Shown: piece after piece, positions 7,730 to 16,803 of the stretch
Layout: each line of letters opens with the position of its first letter
Position numbering within the stretch: the first letter of the stretch is position 1
DNA from: Pseudomonas sp. LS.1a
GTDB taxonomy: Bacteria > Pseudomonadota > Gammaproteobacteria > Pseudomonadales > Pseudomonadaceae
DNA: 64,000 bases
Direction of reading: 5' to 3'
Assembly (NCBI RefSeq): GCF_022533585.1
Contig: NZ_CP092827.1
Location: 5,116,001-5,180,000 of the forward strand
Position numbers and translations under genes: made by a program
The notes under the pieces: generated by a model
Database searches by the model: none
What the model was told of the DNA's origin: nothing
What the model saw: only the letters and a program-made list of their open reading frames with translations

Positions 7730-8497
7730 TCAGCCTTTGACCGACCGGTCGATCGAAAACCCTGCCCAGTCCTGGCTTACCGGCATCAGTTCCAGGCTGT
7801 TGATGTTGATATGCGCCGGCTGGTTGAGAATCCAGAAGATGGTCTCGGCAATGTCCTGCGGCTGGATCGGCTCTGCGCCAGCGTAGGTGGCGTCGTATTT
7901 GGCCTGGTCACCGCCGAAGCGCACCAGCGAGAACTCGCTTTCGCACAGGCCCGGCTCGATGTTGCTCACCCGCACGCCGGTTCCCCGCAGGTCGCAGCGC
8001 AGGCTCAGCGAGAACTGGCCGACGAAAGCCTTGGTGCCGCCGTACACGTTGCTGCCCGGGTATGGGTAGTTGCCCGCCACGGAACCTACGTTGAGGATCG
8101 ACGCCCCACGGCCATGGGCAATCAGCCGTGGCAGCAGCAGGCGGGTGGTGTACATCAGGCCCTTGATGTTGGTGTCGACCATGGTTTCCCAGTCGTCCAG
8201 GCTGCAGTTCTGCGCCGCGTCCACACCCAGCGCCAGGCCGGCGTTGTTGACCAGGCCGCGCAGCTTGTCGAAGCCGGCCGGCAGGTTGGCGATGGCCTGC
8301 TCCATGGCCTTGCGGTCACGCACGTCGAGCACCAGGCCGTGTACTTCGGTCTTGGCAGACAGCTCGGCACACAGGGCGTCCAGGCGCTCCTTGCGGCGGC
8401 CTGTGAGCACCAGCTTCCAGCCGGCTTCGGCGAAGCGGCGGGCAGTGGCCTCGCCGAAACCGGAAGTCGCGCCAGTGATGAATACGGTGGACGTCAT
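7730..8497 (-). CDS. ydfG: YdfG-like NADP-dependent short-chain dehydrogenase
   Basis: This 255-residue classical SDR carries the cofactor motif TGATSGFGEATARRF, with TGRRKERL favouring NADPH. Further landmarks are NNAGLALG, the catalytic Ser in GSVAGNYPYPG, and the YGGTKAF motif with Tyr and Lys. The C-terminal block HININSLELMPVSQ is the E. coli YdfG signature. YdfG oxidises L-allo-threonine and 3-hydroxy acids and reduces malonic semialdehyde (family knowledge). The ATG at 8497 is preceded by GAGGAACAG; an earlier ATG at 8524 lacks a site. The gene stands alone, convergent with the epimerase gene. Confidence 0.88.
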   Translation of the reverse strand: MTSTVFITGATSGFGEATARRFAEAGWKLVLTGRRKERLDALCAELSAKTEVHGLVLDVRDRKAMEQAIANLPAGFDKLRGLVNNAGLALGVDAAQNCSLDDWETMVDTNIKGLMYTTRLLLPRLIAHGRGASILNVGSVAGNYPYPGSNVYGGTKAFVGQFSLSLRCDLRGTGVRVSNIEPGLCESEFSLVRFGGDQAKYDATYAGAEPIQPQDIAETIFWILNQPAHININSLELMPVSQDWAGFSIDRSVKG

Positions 8498-8645
8498 GCT
8501 CTGTTCCTCACGGTGGATTATCATCGGCAGTTTTGCAGCATGCCCGCGCCGGGCGCTGGCAGCAACCCGTCCAGGGTGCTGTTCATTTTTTGTTCACCTT
8601 CGGCAAACCCTTGCAGCAGAGGGCTCGGCGCCAGCTATGCGCACG

Positions 8646-9054
8646 TTATCCACAAGGCTTTCCCCACGGATTGGGGGCAACTTGTCCACGGCGCGGAACC
8701 CTTTCAGCGCCTTGTGGTCGGTGGATATCTTTTCGGTGATGGCGCAAGGCTTTCAAGCATGCCGCCTGCAGCGGTCTGTGCAAAGTTTTTTCACAGGGTT
8801 ATCCACAGGTTTTGCGCAATGCCTGGAGTGGCTGCAGGGCTTTGAAAAACTTGGGAAAATCATCCACAAGGGGCCCATGATCAAAAAATGATCATGAAGC
8901 CGCAGGGCTTGGTATCAAAGGGCTTGAGCGAGATGCCACCATGTTTTCCACAGGCGGTTCCACATTATCCGTGGAAAAAATGGTCCTGTGTAAACAAGGG
9001 TTTGTGGTGGGGCTGTGGAGTAATTGGGGAGAGGTGTTCGAAAGGTTGTCCACA
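8646..9054 (+). promoter_or_regulatory. Cluster of DnaA-box-like 9-mers (candidate DnaA-binding locus)
   Basis: Two perfect TTATCCACA boxes lie at 8646-8654 and 8799-8807. Single-mismatch copies are TCATCCACA (8860-8868), TTTTCCACA (8944-8952) and TTGTCCACA (9046-9054), all on the plus strand. Weaker matches (two or three mismatches) are at 8682, 8965, 8987 (reverse) and 9014 (reverse). Clusters of such boxes outside oriC act as DnaA titration or reactivation loci in E. coli (datA, DARS). This role here is inference; the boxes are seen directly. Confidence 0.6.
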
Positions 9055-9059
9055 TTGGC

Positions 9060-9086
9060 TTCGGGGGCCGCTTTGCGGCCCCCGAA
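9060..9086 (-). terminator. Hairpin behind livF
   Basis: A perfect 12-bp stem, TTCGGGGGCCGC with its complement and a 3-nt loop, starts 6 nt after the livF stop. No T-run follows, so it may be a Rho-assisted terminator or an mRNA 3' stabiliser of the liv operon. Confidence 0.55.
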
Positions 9087-9092
9087 TGCAAC

Positions 9093-9809
9093 TCAATGCC
9101 CGCCCAGATATGCGTTACGCACCTCTTCGTTTACCAACAGCTCCTGCCCGGTTCCGGTCATGCGAATCTGCCCGTTGACCATCACATAAGCCCGGTCCGA
9201 CAGCTTCAGCGCATGGTTGGCGTTCTGCTCCACCAGGAAGATGGTCATCCCGCTCTTGGCCAGCTCACGCAGGGTCGAGAAGATCTGCTTGACCACGATC
9301 GGCGCCAGCCCCAGCGATGGCTCGTCCAGCAACAGCAACTTCGGCCGGCTCATCAGCGCCCGGGCAATGGCCAGCATCTGCTGCTCGCCACCGGACATGG
9401 TCATGGCCCGCTGGTTACGCCGCTCTTTCAAGCGCGGAAACAGCTCGTACATGCGCTGCATGTCTTCGTCGGCATGCTTGTCGCCGATGGGGATGGTGCC
9501 CATCATCAGGTTCTCCTCGACAGTCATGTCAGGGAACACCCGGCGCCCTTCCGGCGACTGGGCGATGCCGTTGGAGGCGATGTAGTGCGACGATTTGCGG
9601 GTGATGTCGGTACCGCGGTACACGATATGCCCCGACGCCGCCCGCGGCTGGCCGAAGATCGACATCAGCAGGGTCGACTTGCCGGCACCGTTGGCGCCGA
9701 TCAGGCTGACCGTCTCGCCCTCGTTGATGTGCATCGAGACCTTTTTCAGCGCCTGGATCGGGCCGTAGAACACGTCCAGGTCCTTCAGTTCGAGAATGGG
9801 TGCACTCAT
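9093..9809 (-). CDS. livF: Branched-chain amino-acid ABC transporter ATPase LivF
   Basis: This 238-residue ATPase subunit has Walker A GANGAGKST, the LivF-type switch segment QSPEGRRVFPDMTVEENL, signature MSGGEQQ and Walker B LLLLDEPS with the LGLAP continuation. It powers uptake of leucine, isoleucine and valine together with LivG, LivH, LivM and the binding protein LivK (BraG in P. aeruginosa). Its start overlaps the livG stop by 4 nt (ATGA), indicating translational coupling. It is the last gene of the operon, and a hairpin follows. Confidence 0.95.
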   Translation of the reverse strand: MSAPILELKDLDVFYGPIQALKKVSMHINEGETVSLIGANGAGKSTLLMSIFGQPRAASGHIVYRGTDITRKSSHYIASNGIAQSPEGRRVFPDMTVEENLMMGTIPIGDKHADEDMQRMYELFPRLKERRNQRAMTMSGGEQQMLAIARALMSRPKLLLLDEPSLGLAPIVVKQIFSTLRELAKSGMTIFLVEQNANHALKLSDRAYVMVNGQIRMTGTGQELLVNEEVRNAYLGGH

Positions 9810-10681
9810 ACCAGTTCCTCTTCATCGGCACCCAGGTAGGCGGCGATCACCGTCGGGTTGTGGCGGATATCCTGTGGCGCGCCTTCGGCAATCACGTTGC
9901 CGTGGTCGAGCACCACGATATGGTCGGAAATGCTCATGACCATGCCCATGTCGTGTTCGATCAGCACCACGGTGATGTCGTGTTCGTCGCGCAGCACGCG
10001 GATCATGCGGCTGAGGGCCTCGGTTTCCTGCGGGTTCAGGCCAGCCGCCGGTTCGTCCAGGCAGATGATCTTCGGCCGCGTGCACATGGCCCGGGCGATT
10101 TCCAGGCGGCGCTGCTGGCCGTACGACAACTCGCCAGCCAGGCGGTTGGCGCAGTCGACCAGGTCGACCACTTCCAGCCAGTAGAACGCATGGTCCAGCG
10201 CATCGCTCTCGGCCTTGCGGTAAGCCTTGGTGTTGAGCACCCCGGCCAGCAGGTTGCGGTTGACCCACATGTGCTGAGCCACCAGCAGGTTTTCCACCAC
10301 CGACATTTCCTTGAACAGGCGAATGTTCTGGAAGGTGCGTGCCAGGCCGGCGCGGTTGACCAGGTGGGTACCGCCGAACATCTTGTAGTACATGCGGTTG
10401 GCAAAGCGCGTCGGCGAGACGAAGTCCGCCGCCTGGAAGCGCTCGCCGAGCAGCTGGATGACATTGGTGTGGCTGCCGCGCACGTTCAGCTCGATACGCC
10501 CGCCACTGGCCTTGTAGAAGCCGGTCAGGCAGTTGAACACAGTGGTCTTGCCGGCGCCGTTGGGGCCGATCAGGGCGAAGATCTGGTTGCGCCGGACCTT
10601 CAGGCTGACATCGCTGAGCGCCTTGATGCCACCGAACTGCATCATCAGGTTGTCGACCGAGAGAATGATATCGTCGCTCAT
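9806..10681 (-). CDS. livG: Branched-chain amino-acid ABC transporter ATPase LivG
   Basis: This 291-residue ATPase has Walker A GPNGAGKTT, signature LSYGQQRRLEIARAM and Walker B IICLDEPAAGLNP, with the LivG-specific ARTFQNIRLF block. It is longer than typical LivG because of an insertion at about residues 64-100 (GSHTNVIQLLGERF to FGGTHLV) that also occurs in the Pseudomonas BraF type. It forms the nucleotide-binding heterodimer with LivF at the inner membrane. It overlaps both livM and livF by 4 nt (ATGA), so the three are translationally coupled. Confidence 0.95.
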   Translation of the reverse strand: MSDDIILSVDNLMMQFGGIKALSDVSLKVRRNQIFALIGPNGAGKTTVFNCLTGFYKASGGRIELNVRGSHTNVIQLLGERFQAADFVSPTRFANRMYYKMFGGTHLVNRAGLARTFQNIRLFKEMSVVENLLVAQHMWVNRNLLAGVLNTKAYRKAESDALDHAFYWLEVVDLVDCANRLAGELSYGQQRRLEIARAMCTRPKIICLDEPAAGLNPQETEALSRMIRVLRDEHDITVVLIEHDMGMVMSISDHIVVLDHGNVIAEGAPQDIRHNPTVIAAYLGADEEELV

Positions 10682-11979
10682 GGCGCCACTCCTTTACGCG
10701 GGGTCACACCGGTACGGCTGATGCGGATCAGCCCACGCGGTCGCCAGATCATCATCAGCACCATCAGCACACCGAACAGCAGCACGCGGTACTCGGAGAA
10801 GCTGCGCAGCAGCTCGGGCGCCACGGTCAGCACGAAGGCCGCGATCACCACACCCACGGTCGAGCCCATGCCGCCAAGCACGACAATGGCGAGAATCAGC
10901 GCCGACTCGAAGAAGGTGAACGACGACGGGTTGACGAAGCCCTGGTAGGTGGCAAAGAACACACCGGCCAGACCGGCCGTGGAGGCACCCAGGGTAAACG
11001 CCGAAAGCTTGACCAGCACATGGTTCAGGCCCATCGAACGGCAGGCGATCTCGTCCTCGCGCAGCGCTTCCCAGGCGCGGCCGACCGGCATGCGGGTCAA
11101 GCGGTGCTTGATGTACAACACAGCCAGCACGACGATGAACAGCACCGCGTAGATGAACACGAACTTGAGGTTGGCGTTGTACTCGAAGCCGAAGAACTCG
11201 TGGATCGGTACCCCGCCGTCCTTGGCCCGGCGGCCGAACTCCAGGCCGAAGAAGGTTGGCGACGGTGCCGGCATGCCGTTGGGGCCGCCAGTGAACGACA
11301 GCCAGTTGTTCAACACCAGGCGGATGATCTCGCCGAAGCCCAAGGTCACGATCGCCAGGTAGTCACCGTGCATCCGTAGCACCGGGAAGCCGAGGATGCA
11401 CCCTGCCAGCGCCGCAGCGATAGCCGCCAGTGGCAGTACGCTCCAGAAGCCCAGGCCCAGGTACTGGTAACCCAACGCCAGGCCGTAGGCGCCGATGGCA
11501 TAGAACGCCACGTAACCCAGGTCGAGCAGGCCGGCCAGGCCGACCACGATGTTCAGGCCCAGGCCCAGCAGCACGTAGATCAGACCGAGGATGACCACGG
11601 TCAGCAGGTACTTGTTGGCGAAGATCGGGAAGACGATGGCGATCACCACCAGCGCCGGGATGATGTAGCGCAGGCGCGATACGTAGTCCGGCGCGCGCAC
11701 ATGCACGCCCGAGCCACCGCTTTCGAAGCCCTGGAGCATGCGCGAGCCGGCGGCGGTCTGCAGGTACAGGCTGAGCAGGAAGCGCCCCAGCATCACCCCG
11801 CCGACCAGCCAGGCCACTCGCCGCGGCTCGGCGTTGAAGCTGTAGCCGTCGAGCACTACGCCGACCACCGGGCCAAACACGATGAGTGCCAGCAGGCCGG
11901 CGACGATGGTTTCCAGCAGGCTGCGTTTAAGGTCGAAACCCTTGGTTTCGGTAACAGAGGCAGTTTTGGCAATGGACAT
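10678..11979 (-). CDS. livM: Branched-chain amino-acid ABC transporter permease LivM
   Basis: The 433-residue permease has an extended N-terminal region with two extra membrane segments, then the core LivM domain. The ABC-contact segment appears as RAWEALREDEIACRSMGLN near residue 320, and the region ends FGVLMVLMMIWRPRGLI. With LivH it forms the membrane channel. I prefer the ATG at 11979, 2 nt after the livH stop and with AAGGTG upstream; an in-frame GTG at 11985 overlaps the livH stop and is the alternative. The 3' end overlaps livG by 4 nt. Confidence 0.93.
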   Translation of the reverse strand: MSIAKTASVTETKGFDLKRSLLETIVAGLLALIVFGPVVGVVLDGYSFNAEPRRVAWLVGGVMLGRFLLSLYLQTAAGSRMLQGFESGGSGVHVRAPDYVSRLRYIIPALVVIAIVFPIFANKYLLTVVILGLIYVLLGLGLNIVVGLAGLLDLGYVAFYAIGAYGLALGYQYLGLGFWSVLPLAAIAAALAGCILGFPVLRMHGDYLAIVTLGFGEIIRLVLNNWLSFTGGPNGMPAPSPTFFGLEFGRRAKDGGVPIHEFFGFEYNANLKFVFIYAVLFIVVLAVLYIKHRLTRMPVGRAWEALREDEIACRSMGLNHVLVKLSAFTLGASTAGLAGVFFATYQGFVNPSSFTFFESALILAIVVLGGMGSTVGVVIAAFVLTVAPELLRSFSEYRVLLFGVLMVLMMIWRPRGLIRISRTGVTPRKGVAP

Positions 11980-11981
11980 GT

Positions 11982-12896
11982 TCACACCTTAGCCACGAGC
12001 GGGCGACCCAGCAGGCCTTGTGGGCGGAAGATAAGGATCATCACCAACAGCGAGAAGCTGAACACGTCCTTGTAGTCGGAGTTGATCAGGCCAGAGAACA
12101 GCGACTCGGAAATGCCCAGGATGATCCCGCCGAGCATGGCGCCAGGCAGGGAGCCGATCCCGCCGAGCACCGCGGCGGTGAACGCCTTGATGCCGATGAT
12201 GAAGCCGGCGTAGAAGTCGAAGGTGCCGTAGTTCATGGTGATCAGCACACCGGCCAGGGCGGCCATCACCGCACCGATGACGAACACGTAGGAGATCACC
12301 CGATCGGTGTTGATGCCCAGGATCGAGGCCATCTTGCGGTCTTGCTGGGTGGCACGGCACATGCGGCCGAGCTTGGTGTACTTGATTACGTAGGTGAGCA
12401 GGCCCATGCCGACAAAGGCCGCCACCAGGATGAAGATCTTGGTGTAGGTCAGTTGCACGAAGCCGGTGCCGACTTCGATGCGCATGGCGCCTTCGAGCAG
12501 GGTCGGCACGCCTTGCTGGCGGGCGCCCTGGCTGATCTGCGCGTAGTTCTGCAGGATCAGCGAAATACCGATGGCACTGATCAGCGGTGCCAGGCGGGTG
12601 GAGTTACGCAGGGGTTTGTAGGCGATGCGTTCGATGGTGAAGCCGTACACGCCGGTGACGACAATGGTGAACAACAGGGTGCCCAGCATCAACAGTGGGA
12701 ACGACTCGATACCGAAATAAGCCAGCAATGCCAGGCTGATCGCCGCGAGGTACGCGGAGATCATGTACACCTCGCCGTGCGCGAAGTTGATCATGCCGAT
12801 GATGCCATAGACCATTGTGTAGCCGATGGCGATCAGGCCATAGACCGACCCGAGGGTCAGGCCGTTGACCAGTTGCTGCAGGAAAATACCATCCAT
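11982..12896 (-). CDS. livH: Branched-chain amino-acid ABC transporter permease LivH
   Basis: The 304-residue inner-membrane permease has about eight membrane segments. It begins MDGIFLQQLVNGLTLGSVYGLIAIGYTMV-like, with the GMINFAHGEVYM motif of the family. It contains the ABC-contact loop GRMCRATQQDRKMASILGIN and closes with RPQGLLGRP. It pairs with LivM. A 155-bp gap with a strong GC-rich hairpin separates it from livK, so the membrane genes may be expressed at a lower level than the binding protein (inference). Confidence 0.95.
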   Translation of the reverse strand: MDGIFLQQLVNGLTLGSVYGLIAIGYTMVYGIIGMINFAHGEVYMISAYLAAISLALLAYFGIESFPLLMLGTLLFTIVVTGVYGFTIERIAYKPLRNSTRLAPLISAIGISLILQNYAQISQGARQQGVPTLLEGAMRIEVGTGFVQLTYTKIFILVAAFVGMGLLTYVIKYTKLGRMCRATQQDRKMASILGINTDRVISYVFVIGAVMAALAGVLITMNYGTFDFYAGFIIGIKAFTAAVLGGIGSLPGAMLGGIILGISESLFSGLINSDYKDVFSFSLLVMILIFRPQGLLGRPLVAKV

Positions 12897-13015
12897 AACG
12901 CAATCTCACCTGATTGAGATTGCACGAGCGCCGACCACGGCGGGCCCGGGACAGGCGGCCCTCGCAGCGCAGTACTGTGCAGATCTACGGATAAAGACAG
13001 GTACCGCGGGGCTTG

Positions 13016-13040
13016 GGCCCGGGGCAGCTGCGCCCGGGCC
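13016..13040 (-). terminator. livK-livH intercistronic hairpin (attenuator-like)
   Basis: Arms GGCCCGGG (13016-13023) and CCCGGGCC (13033-13040) form a perfect 8-bp GC stem with a 9-nt loop, 12 nt after the livK stop. No T-run follows. It probably stabilises the livK mRNA 3' end or partly terminates transcription, as is common between a binding-protein gene and its permease genes. Confidence 0.6.
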
Positions 13041-13051
13041 GTGGGCCGTTA

Positions 13052-14188
13052 TTATTTTTGTTTTTCCAGCTGGTGATACTTGCCGTCCTTGTCCCACTGG
13101 TAGACCACGTAGTCGGACACGGTCAGGTCGCCCTTCTTGTCCCACTTTTTCTCGCCCATGACGGTCTGTACCGGGTTGGCCTTGAGCCACTCGGCAGCCG
13201 CTTCGCCCTTGTTCGACTTGGCGCCGTTGAACGCGGCGGCCAGCGCCTGCAGCGAGGCATAGGCGTACAGGGTATAGCCCTCAGGTTCGGTACCGGCCTT
13301 GCGGAACTCCTCCACCACCGCCTTGCTGTCTGGCAGCAGGCGCGGGTCGGCGCCGAAGGTCATGTACACGCCATCGACGTACTGCGCACCGCCGGCGGTG
13401 GCCACCAGTTCGTCGGTAACGATGCCGTCATCGGACATGAACTTGACGTCCTTCAGGCCCTGCTCGCGCAGCTGGCGTACCAGAGGGCCGGCTTCCGGGT
13501 GCAGGCCGCCGAAGTAGACGACGTCGGCACCGGTAGAGCGGATCTTGGTGACCACGGCGCTGAAGTCCTTCTCGCCACGGGTCAGGCCTTCGTACAGCAC
13601 CGGCTTGACGCCGCGTTTCTCCAGCTGTGCCTTGGTCGCGTCGGCCAGGCCCTGCCCGTAGGTGTCCTTGTCATGCAATACCGCGACTTTCTTGCCCTTG
13701 AGCACATCGACGATGTAGTCGCCGGCGACGATGCCCTGCTGGTCGTCACGGCCGCACATGCGGAACATGGCACCCAGGCCGCGCTCGGTGACCTGTGGGT
13801 TGGTGGAGCCCGGGGTAATGGCGATGACGCCAGCCTCGTCATACACCTCGGAGGCCGGGATGGTGTTGGAAGAACAGAAGTGGCCGACCACGCCGATCAC
13901 CTTGTCCTGGTCGACCAGGCGGTTGGCCACGGCCACGGCCTGCTTCGGCTCGCAGGCGTCATCGCCCTTGACCAGGACGATTTTCTCGCCGTTCACGCCA
14001 CCGGCGGCGTTGATCTTGTCGGCCGCTGCCTGCGCACCTTTCATGTACTGCTCGCCAAACGCTGCGTTAGCCCCGGTCATCGGGCCCGCTACACCGATCT
14101 TGACGTCGGCCTGAACATACGAAGAAACACCCAGTGCCGTAGCTACGGCCAGAGCCAGGAAACCTTTCTTGTAAAACGTCTGCGACAT
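13052..14188 (-). CDS. livK: Periplasmic branched-chain amino-acid binding protein LivK/BraC
   Basis: This 378-residue periplasmic type-I solute-binding protein has a Sec signal peptide ending SSYVQA near residue 27. The mature part starts DVKIGVAGPMTGANAAFGEQ, the standard Leu/Ile/Val-binding start. Two cysteines (DDACEPKQA and GHFCSSNTIP) plus FRMCGRDDQQG follow the LivJ/LivK/BraC pattern. It captures leucine, isoleucine, valine and possibly alanine for LivHMGF. The start has TAGGAG 9 nt upstream. It is the first gene of the minus-strand operon. Confidence 0.95.
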   Translation of the reverse strand: MSQTFYKKGFLALAVATALGVSSYVQADVKIGVAGPMTGANAAFGEQYMKGAQAAADKINAAGGVNGEKIVLVKGDDACEPKQAVAVANRLVDQDKVIGVVGHFCSSNTIPASEVYDEAGVIAITPGSTNPQVTERGLGAMFRMCGRDDQQGIVAGDYIVDVLKGKKVAVLHDKDTYGQGLADATKAQLEKRGVKPVLYEGLTRGEKDFSAVVTKIRSTGADVVYFGGLHPEAGPLVRQLREQGLKDVKFMSDDGIVTDELVATAGGAQYVDGVYMTFGADPRLLPDSKAVVEEFRKAGTEPEGYTLYAYASLQALAAAFNGAKSNKGEAAAEWLKANPVQTVMGEKKWDKKGDLTVSDYVVYQWDKDGKYHQLEKQK

Positions 14189-14655
14189 GAGGTGGTGCTC
14201 CTAGAGTTTTTTTGGTTGGCACTACAACTTCTCAGCCCTGTGCTCTGAGCAAGGGCCGTGCCATACGGTTTGTCTTCCGGGAAAACACACTGAGACAGGC
14301 GCCAACAGGCGACCGACGGCCTTTTCTTTATTGAGCGTGCAACCGTCTGCCACGCGGCAGGCGCCACCACACGTACAGACAAGGAGCAACCGCCGAGTGC
14401 CATCATTGCAACCCTGGCAAGTGTTTACGTGCAACCGCCCTGTAACAGCGGACGTCACCGAACTGCACACCGCTGGTGCGCGACTGCTACAGGCGGCACC
14501 GTTTCAAGGCTAGCTGGTGCACAAAAAAACACCCGGTTTTGGCCGATACGCGGCCCTGTGGGAGCGGGTTCACCCGCGAAGAGGCCAGCCCAGACACAAC
14601 AAGGCCGAAAAGGCTGGCACAATGTCCGCCATTCGCCGCTTCCGGAGCCCCCTTG
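14189..14655. other. 467-bp divergent region between livK and pncB
   Basis: No credible gene is present. A hairpin of GCCCT...AGGGC with inner TGCTC/GAGCA pairing lies at 14236-14258, in what would be the livK leader. An A/T-rich stretch just upstream of livK's ribosome site contains a 7-nt T-run on the plus strand. A minus-strand TTGCAC followed after about 18 nt by TGCAAT (near 14410-14433) is a weak candidate livK promoter. A single REP lies nearer pncB. Confidence 0.45.
14555..14586. repeat. Single REP element
   Basis: One copy of the REP core (CCTGTGGGAGCGGGTTCACC...) lies upstream of pncB with no inverted partner nearby, unlike most REPs in this window. Confidence 0.85.
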
Positions 14656-15861
14656 ATGAGCGAAAGCGCATTCGCCGAGCGCATCGTGCACAACCTGCTC
14701 GACACCGACTTCTACAAACTCACCATGATGCAGGGCGTGCTGCACAACTACCCGGACGCCGACGTCGAATGGGAATTCCGCTGCCGCAACGGCGAGGACC
14801 TGCGCCCCTATCTTGGCGAAATCCGCAACCAGCTCGAGCGGCTCAGCGACCTCACCCTGGATGACGGCCAACTGGCCTTCCTCGAACGCATCACCTTCCT
14901 CAAGCCCGACTTCCTGCGCTTTCTGCGCCTGTTCCGCTTCAACCTGCGCTACGTGCGCCTGGGGATAGAAAACGACCAGCTATGCCTGCGCCTGAAAGGC
15001 CCATGGCTGCATGTGATCCTGTTCGAAGTGCCGCTACTGGCGATCATCAGTGAAGTGCGCAACCGCCAGCTGCACCCGCGCATGCGCCTGGCCGAGGCCC
15101 GCGACCAGCTGTACCGCAAGTTCGACTGGCTGCGCGCACATGCCAGCGACGACGAACTGGCCGAACTGCAGGTGGCCGACTTCGGCACCCGCCGGCGCTT
15201 TTCCAGCCGCGTGCAGGAAGAAGTGGTGCGCGTGCTGCGCGACGATTTCCCGGGCCGCTTCGTCGGCACCAGCAACGTCGACCTGGCATGGAAACTGGAT
15301 ATCAAGCCGCTAGGCACCATGGCCCATGAATGGATCATGGCCCACCAGCAACTCGGCCCGCGACTGATCGACAGCCAGATCGCCGCGCTGGACTGCTGGG
15401 TGCGCGAGTACCGCGGCCTGCTCGGCATCGCCCTGACCGACTGCATCACCATGGATGCCTTCCTCGGCGATTTCGACCTGTACTTCGCCAAGCTGTTCGA
15501 CGGCCTGCGCCACGACTCGGGCGAACCGGTGGCCTGGGCGGAAAAGGCCATTGCCCATTACCAGAAACTGGGTATCGACCCGATGACCAAGACCTTGGTG
15601 TTTTCCGACGGCCTCAACCTGACCCGCTCGCTGGAAATCTTCCGTGCCCTGCGCGGTCGCATCAACGTCAGCTTTGGCATCGGCACCAACCTGACCTGTG
15701 ACATCCCGGGCGTGGCCCCGATGAGCATCGTGCTTAAAATGACCGACTGCAACGGCGCGCCGGTGGCGAAGATCTCGGACGAAGCCGCCAAGACCCAGTG
15801 CCGCGACGAGAACTTCGTCGCCTACATGCGCCATGTATTCAAAGTCCCCAGCAAGGAGTAA
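14656..15861 (+). CDS. pncB: Nicotinate phosphoribosyltransferase PncB
   Basis: The 401-residue enzyme joins nicotinate and PRPP to nicotinate mononucleotide in NAD salvage, coupled to ATP hydrolysis. It contains [15 protein letters not shown] near the start and the [13 protein letters not shown] segment with the autophosphorylated His of the family. [14 protein letters not shown] and the phosphate-binding [10 protein letters not shown] follow. I start at ATG 14656 with GGAG upstream; the frame is open 60 codons further up through REP sequence, which is not coding. nadE follows after 3 nt, so both NAD salvage steps are co-transcribed. Confidence 0.95.
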   Translation: MSESAFAERIVHNLLDTDFYKLTMMQGVLHNYPDADVEWEFRCRNGEDLRPYLGEIRNQLERLSDLTLDDGQLAFLERITFLKPDFLRFLRLFRFNLRYVRLGIENDQLCLRLKGPWLHVILFEVPLLAIISEVRNRQLHPRMRLAEARDQLYRKFDWLRAHASDDELAELQVADFGTRRRFSSRVQEEVVRVLRDDFPGRFVGTSNVDLAWKLDIKPLGTMAHEWIMAHQQLGPRLIDSQIAALDCWVREYRGLLGIALTDCITMDAFLGDFDLYFAKLFDGLRHDSGEPVAWAEKAIAHYQKLGIDPMTKTLVFSDGLNLTRSLEIFRALRGRINVSFGIGTNLTCDIPGVAPMSIVLKMTDCNGAPVAKISDEAAKTQCRDENFVAYMRHVFKVPSKE

Positions 15862-15864
15862 CCC

Positions 15865-16692
15865 ATGCAAGCGGTTCAGCAAGAGATTGCCCAGGCGCTG
15901 AAGGTACAGCCGCCGTTCGCCGACGCCGCCGCGCTCGAGGCCGAAGTCGCCCGGCGCGTGGCGTTCATCAAGGATTGCCTGGCCAACGCCCGGCTCAAGA
16001 CCCTGGTGCTGGGCATCAGCGGCGGCGTCGACTCGCTGACCGCCGCCCTGCTCGCCCAACGCGCCATCAACGAGTTGCGCGCAGAAACCGGTGACAAGGC
16101 CTATACCTTCATCGCGGTGCGCCTGCCCTATCACGTGCAGCACGATGAGCATGACGCCCAGGCCTGCCTGGACGTGATCAAGGCCGATGAAGTGCACACC
16201 GTCGATATCGCCCCGGCGGTGAAGGCGCTGGCAGCTGAGGTCGTGGAACTGAAGAATGGCTCGCCGACGCTGGTGGACTTTGTCGTGGGCAACGTCAAGG
16301 CACGCACGCGCATGGTCGCCCAGTACACCATCGCCGGTGCCCGCGCGGGCCTGGTGATCGGTACCGACCACGCCGCCGAGGCGGTGATGGGCTTCTTTAC
16401 CAAGTTTGGTGATGGCGCCTGCGACCTAGCGCCGCTGAGCGGGCTGGTGAAGAACCAGGTGCGGGCGATTGCGCGCAGCTTTGGTGCGCCGGAGTCACTG
16501 GTGGAGAAGGTGCCGACTGCGGACCTGGAAGACCTGGCGCCGGGCAAGCCGGACGAAGCGTCCCATGGCGTGACCTACCAGCAGATCGATGCCTTCCTGC
16601 ATGGGCAGCCGGTTGACCAGGCAGCGTTCGACATCATCGTCGCCACCTACCGCAAGACCCAGCACAAGCGCGAACTGCCGTTCGCCCCTTGA
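15865..16692 (+). CDS. nadE: Ammonia-dependent NAD synthetase NadE
   Basis: The 275-residue enzyme amidates nicotinate adenine dinucleotide to NAD. The ATP-pyrophosphatase P-loop is [16 protein letters not shown]. Downstream, [28 protein letters not shown] and [18 protein letters not shown] match short, ammonia-dependent NadE enzymes. There is no N-terminal glutaminase domain. The ribosome site AAGGAG overlaps the pncB end and the gap is 3 nt. A REP pair follows before the convergent azurin gene. Confidence 0.95.
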   Translation: MQAVQQEIAQALKVQPPFADAAALEAEVARRVAFIKDCLANARLKTLVLGISGGVDSLTAALLAQRAINELRAETGDKAYTFIAVRLPYHVQHDEHDAQACLDVIKADEVHTVDIAPAVKALAAEVVELKNGSPTLVDFVVGNVKARTRMVAQYTIAGARAGLVIGTDHAAEAVMGFFTKFGDGACDLAPLSGLVKNQVRAIARSFGAPESLVEKVPTADLEDLAPGKPDEASHGVTYQQIDAFLHGQPVDQAAFDIIVATYRKTQHKRELPFAP

Positions 16693-16708
16693 TAAGGCTA
16701 TAGAAGGA

Positions 16709-16786
16709 CCTGTGGGAGCGGGTTCACCCGCGAATACGATGGTGAAGCCACCAACGCATTCGCGGGTGAACCCGCTCCCACAGGGT
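16709..16786. repeat. REP pair
   Basis: Two inverted REP copies with TTCACCCGCGAAT arms lie between the convergent nadE and azu. Confidence 0.88.
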
Positions 16787-16803
16787 TCACCGTCAGCCTT
16801 TGA

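Larger units (their letters stand above)
8498..9092. other. 595-bp gene-free region rich in DnaA-box-like sites
   Basis: No open frame here has protein-like composition or a ribosome binding site. The region is more AT-rich than its surroundings and is filled with TTATCCACA-like 9-mers. It also contains an ATGATCA/TGATCAT inverted repeat around five A residues (8877-8895). A TATCAA-N5-TTG sequence (8913-8926) resembles an IHF site apart from one extra spacer base. At 9060 it ends in the hairpin behind livF. Confidence 0.75.

Noticed and set aside
8533..9189. Several 68-96-codon frames in the ydfG-livF gap
   Set aside because: They lack ribosome sites and protein-like composition, and they cover the DnaA-box cluster.
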